Shown here: in pieces, positions 61,898-64,000 of the stretch
Numbering within the stretch: position 1 is the stretch's first letter
Layout: the number at the start of each line of letters is the position of its first letter
Assembly: GCF_021266465.1 (NCBI RefSeq)
Contig: NZ_CP089848.1
Coordinates: forward strand, 62,001 to 126,000
From: Paralcaligenes sp. KSB-10
GTDB lineage: Bacteria > Pseudomonadota > Gammaproteobacteria > Burkholderiales > Burkholderiaceae_B
Length of the DNA: 64,000 nucleotides
Direction of reading: 5' to 3'
Made by a program: the position numbers and the translations under genes
Notes under the pieces: generated by a model
Told to the model about the DNA's origin: nothing
Database searches by the model: none
The model's input: only the letters and a program-made list of their open reading frames with translations

Positions 61898-63202
61898 TTA
61901 GTAGGTAATTTGCAGCCATGCCGCCAAGGCGATAAGAGTGACCAGCAAAACGGGTAACGTTAACACGATGCCTGTGCGAAAATAAGCGCCCCAGCCAATA
62001 TTAATGCCGCGCCGAGCCAGTATATGCAGCCAAAGCAGCGTTGCCAGGCTGCCGATAGGGGTAATTTTTGGCCCCAGGTCGCTGCCTATGATGTTGGCGT
62101 AAATCATGGCGTGCTGCACCAGCTCGGGCGCGTGGGTGTCTTGTATCGACAGCATGCCCAGCAGTACACCGGGCAGATTATTGGTTACCGATGATAAAAA
62201 AGCGGCCATGAACCCGGTGCCCAGCGTGGCAATCCATAAGCCCGAGTCGGCGAAAAACTGGAACAAGGCTGAAAGCCACGCGGTGAGTCCGGCGTTGCGC
62301 AGGGCCAGCACGATCAAGTACATGCCCAGGGAGAAAAAAACGATATTCCATGGCGCCAGACGCAGCAGGCGGCGTGTGCCGACGATGTGGTTGCGGCCCG
62401 CCACGGCAAGCAGAACGCATGCCCCTGTTCCCGCGATGGCACTGGTGGGAATGTGGAAACGGCCCAGTGTGAAAAACCCTGCAAGAGTCAGAAGCAGGAC
62501 TATCCAGCCGGCGTGAAAGGTTTGCCGGTCGCGGATTCCCGATGCGGGCGCAGGCAGGTTCCCGATAGCGTAGCGGTGCGGCACCAGTTTTTTGAAATAC
62601 AGGCACAGCACGATCAGGCTGATGGCGATTGCCACCATGTTCACGGGCAGCATGACGGCCGCATAATCGCCAAAGCCTATCCTGAAGAAGTCGGCCGACA
62701 GGATATTCACCAGGTTCGAAATGCTGAGCGGCAGACTGGCCGTATCCGAGATGAAACCGGCGGCGATGACAAAGGCGAACAGAGGGGCGCCGGAAAGCCC
62801 GAGAGCCAGCAGAATCTCGATGACGATGGGAGTCAGTATCAGCGCGGCCCCATCGTTGGTCAGCAGACCTGAAATGCCCGCTCCAAATAGAGTTATCAAG
62901 ATAAAAAGTGCGATTCCCCTGCCGCGGCCCCATCGAACGACGTGCAGGGCGAACCATTTGAAGAAACCGGCTTCGTCAAGAATGGAGTTGGTAATAATGA
63001 TGGCGATCAGGGTGGCGGTGGCATTCCAGACAATCCGCCAGATTTCGGCTATATCGCTCAGGTGTATCAAACCCAGTACCAGGCAGGCTGCCGCTCCAAG
63101 CAGGGCGCTCCAGCCTATGCCTATTTGCCAGGGTTGCCTGATCACCAAGAACAGTGTGCCGACAAATATGGCCAGGGCTGCGGCGGCGGAGAGAATTGTC
63201 AT
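61898..63202 (-). CDS. ArsB/NhaD-superfamily anion transporter (ArsB-like)
   Basis: A 434-residue inner-membrane protein with about 11-12 helices. ATG 63202 ([13 protein letters not shown]) is preferred to 63337, which would add a polar tail. Motifs fit the ArsB family: [56 protein letters not shown] and [21 protein letters not shown]. ArsB exports arsenite. No arsR or arsC gene is next to it, so another anion is possible. The gene is divergent from the guanidinium exporter. Confidence 0.9.
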   Translation of the reverse strand: MTILSAAAALAIFVGTLFLVIRQPWQIGIGWSALLGAAACLVLGLIHLSDIAEIWRIVWNATATLIAIIITNSILDEAGFFKWFALHVVRWGRGRGIALFILITLFGAGISGLLTNDGAALILTPIVIEILLALGLSGAPLFAFVIAAGFISDTASLPLSISNLVNILSADFFRIGFGDYAAVMLPVNMVAIAISLIVLCLYFKKLVPHRYAIGNLPAPASGIRDRQTFHAGWIVLLLTLAGFFTLGRFHIPTSAIAGTGACVLLAVAGRNHIVGTRRLLRLAPWNIVFFSLGMYLIVLALRNAGLTAWLSALFQFFADSGLWIATLGTGFMAAFLSSVTNNLPGVLLGMLSIQDTHAPELVQHAMIYANIIGSDLGPKITPIGSLATLLWLHILARRGINIGWGAYFRTGIVLTLPVLLVTLIALAAWLQITY

Positions 63203-63276
63203 GGAGGACTTGAGAATGCGGTTGGCGCGGCGGTGGATAAATGGTTGATAGTAGTAAAATCCCAGCTCTTCAGGAA

Positions 63277-63322
63277 GTGAGGACGACCTCACCGCTCCAA
63301 TATTTAAACAGGGACGACCCTC
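63277..63322 (+). promoter_or_regulatory. Guanidine-II (mini-ykkC) riboswitch
   Basis: Two tandem hairpins with identical ACGA loops: GTGAGG-ACGA-CCTCAC (63277-63292) and AGGG-ACGA-CCCT (63310-63321). Paired stem-loops with ACGR tetraloops are the definition of this riboswitch, which binds guanidinium and exposes the ribosome-binding site. It ends about 20 nt before the exporter ATG at 63341. Confidence 0.93.
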
Positions 63323-63340
63323 TTGCTTAGAGAGCACAGT

Positions 63341-63655
63341 ATGTCTTGGCTTATTCTCGTTGTCGCTGGCCTGTTTGAAATCGGTTGGGCCATTGGCCTT
63401 AAATATACCGAAGGTTTTACCCGCTTGTGGCCCTCTGTGGGTACCGTCGCCAGCATGGTGGTTAGCGTTGCCCTGTTGGGAGTTGCAATGAAAACTCTGC
63501 CGGTGGGCTCCGCCTACGCGGTTTGGGTGGGCGTGGGGGCTGTCGGAACTGTCATCCTGGGAATCATTCTGTTTGGCGATTCGGCCAGCCTGCCCAGATT
63601 GATCAGTGTGGGTTTGATTATTTTGGGCATAGTGGGGCTTAAAATCGCGGCGTAG
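63341..63655 (+). CDS. gdx: Guanidinium exporter Gdx (SugE), SMR family
   Basis: A 104-residue four-helix SMR protein. ATG 63341 ([26 protein letters not shown]) is chosen because the longer frame starts inside the riboswitch. The essential glutamate is in the first helix ([12 protein letters not shown]), and [14 protein letters not shown] is typical of the SugE/Gdx subtype. It is a dual-topology proton/guanidinium antiporter. The guanidine-II riboswitch directly upstream supports the substrate. Confidence 0.96.
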   Translation: MSWLILVVAGLFEIGWAIGLKYTEGFTRLWPSVGTVASMVVSVALLGVAMKTLPVGSAYAVWVGVGAVGTVILGIILFGDSASLPRLISVGLIILGIVGLKIAA

Positions 63656-63701
63656 CGGCCACGCCGCCTAGTACTGTCGAATGTCGCGCGGGGAGTCTTT
63701 C

Positions 63702-64000
63702 TTGATCGAGCAAATCACACTGGTTTTAGGCAATTGGGAAACGTACCAAGAGCCGGCCATGGAAGTCCGGTACGAGGTCTTCGTACAGGAGCAGCATGTG
63801 CCTGTCGAAGAAGAACGCGATCAGGAGGATGCCCATTGCGTGCATGCCGTGGCGTTCGGCCGGGACGGCAGGCCTGTCGGCACTGGGCGTTTGCTGCGCA
63901 ACGCCCATATAGGCCGCATGGCGGTGCGTGCCACGCATCGCGGTCTGGGTGTGGGTTCCAGGCTATTGACAGCCTTGGTCGACGAGGCTCGCCGGCGGCA
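63702..64000 (+). CDS. GNAT-family acetyltransferase, 3' end outside window
   Basis: About 99 codons are visible and the gene runs off the right edge. TTG 63702 has GGGGAG with 7-nt spacing; an in-frame ATG at 63681 is an alternative that adds seven residues. The acetyl-CoA-binding signature is GRMAVRATHRGLGVGSRLL, with VRYEVFVQEQHVP near the N-terminus as in ElaA/YjcF-like N-acetyltransferases. Substrate unknown. Confidence 0.88.
   Translation, partial: MIEQITLVLGNWETYQEPAMEVRYEVFVQEQHVPVEEERDQEDAHCVHAVAFGRDGRPVGTGRLLRNAHIGRMAVRATHRGLGVGSRLLTALVDEARRR

Overview
This window reads as chromosome of a betaproteobacterium of the Alcaligenaceae type (Bordetella, Achromobacter or Pusillimonas-like). 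That is an inference from three Bug-type tripartite-tricarboxylate binding proteins, many CoA-dependent acid-catabolism genes, LysR/IclR/TetR regulators and generally high G+C codon use. No rRNA, CRISPR array, intact insertion sequence or phage was seen. One tRNA gene (Met, CAT) is present.

Layout. 1-7517: a minus-strand operon with a PotABCD-like ABC importer followed by a hydantoinase/oxoprolinase pair (HyuA, HyuB; HyuB runs off the left edge). 7952-9076: an exported lactonase-type beta-propeller. 9107-15628: a fatty/acyl-CoA operon (SDR, acyl-CoA dehydrogenase, APH-like phosphotransferase, DUF6285 protein, AMP-forming acyl-CoA ligase, ComB-like phosphatase, TetR regulator) with a perfect palindrome upstream. 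15954-19174: an ATP-grasp ligase, an MFS exporter and its divergent ArsR-like regulator. 19198-21596: a b-type cytochrome, two tandem paralogous small proteins, an exported protein and a two-TM peptide, mostly of unknown function. 21647-25889: CoA-transferase, HMG-CoA lyase, LysR and Bug protein. 26146-27675: one small helical protein and a long non-coding stretch holding two large palindromic elements. 27676-29144: aldose epimerase and HIT protein. 29524-34337: a branched-chain-amino-acid-type ABC importer with a LivM-LivG fusion. 34334-41350: an aconitase-superfamily hydro-lyase with its swivel domain first, a second LysR/Bug module, an IclR regulator fused to an SMP-30-like propeller, and a third Bug protein. 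41614-53671: a complete cellulose operon bcsG-R-Q-A-B-Z-C. 53872-55450: VOC protein and Ldh-type dehydrogenase. 55699-57366: a multidomain candidate pore-forming toxin next to tRNA-Met. 58555-64000: small lipoprotein, FMN glutamate-synthase-like protein, YeeE/YedE transporter, ArsB-like transporter, guanidinium exporter under a guanidine-II riboswitch, and a GNAT acetyltransferase cut by the right edge.

How it works together. Much of the window is uptake and breakdown of organic acids and amides: three Bug receptors, two ABC importers, and the matching hydrolases, CoA-transferase, lyases and dehydrogenases, each unit near its own regulator. A GCGATGG/CCATCGC dyad that fits the LysR T-N11-A rule recurs at both LysR/Bug modules. 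The cellulose operon keeps bcsG (phosphoethanolamine transferase), but bcsE and bcsF are not in the window.

Most notable: (1) a 555-residue protein combining a beta/gamma-crystallin-like domain, a Cry-endotoxin-like helical domain and a jacalin-like lectin; (2) two head-to-head 220-250 bp palindromic elements with a conserved core but different, still self-complementary stems; (3) an array of five small hairpins between tRNA-Met and a small lipoprotein gene; (4) shared LysR boxes at the duplicated LysR/Bug modules.
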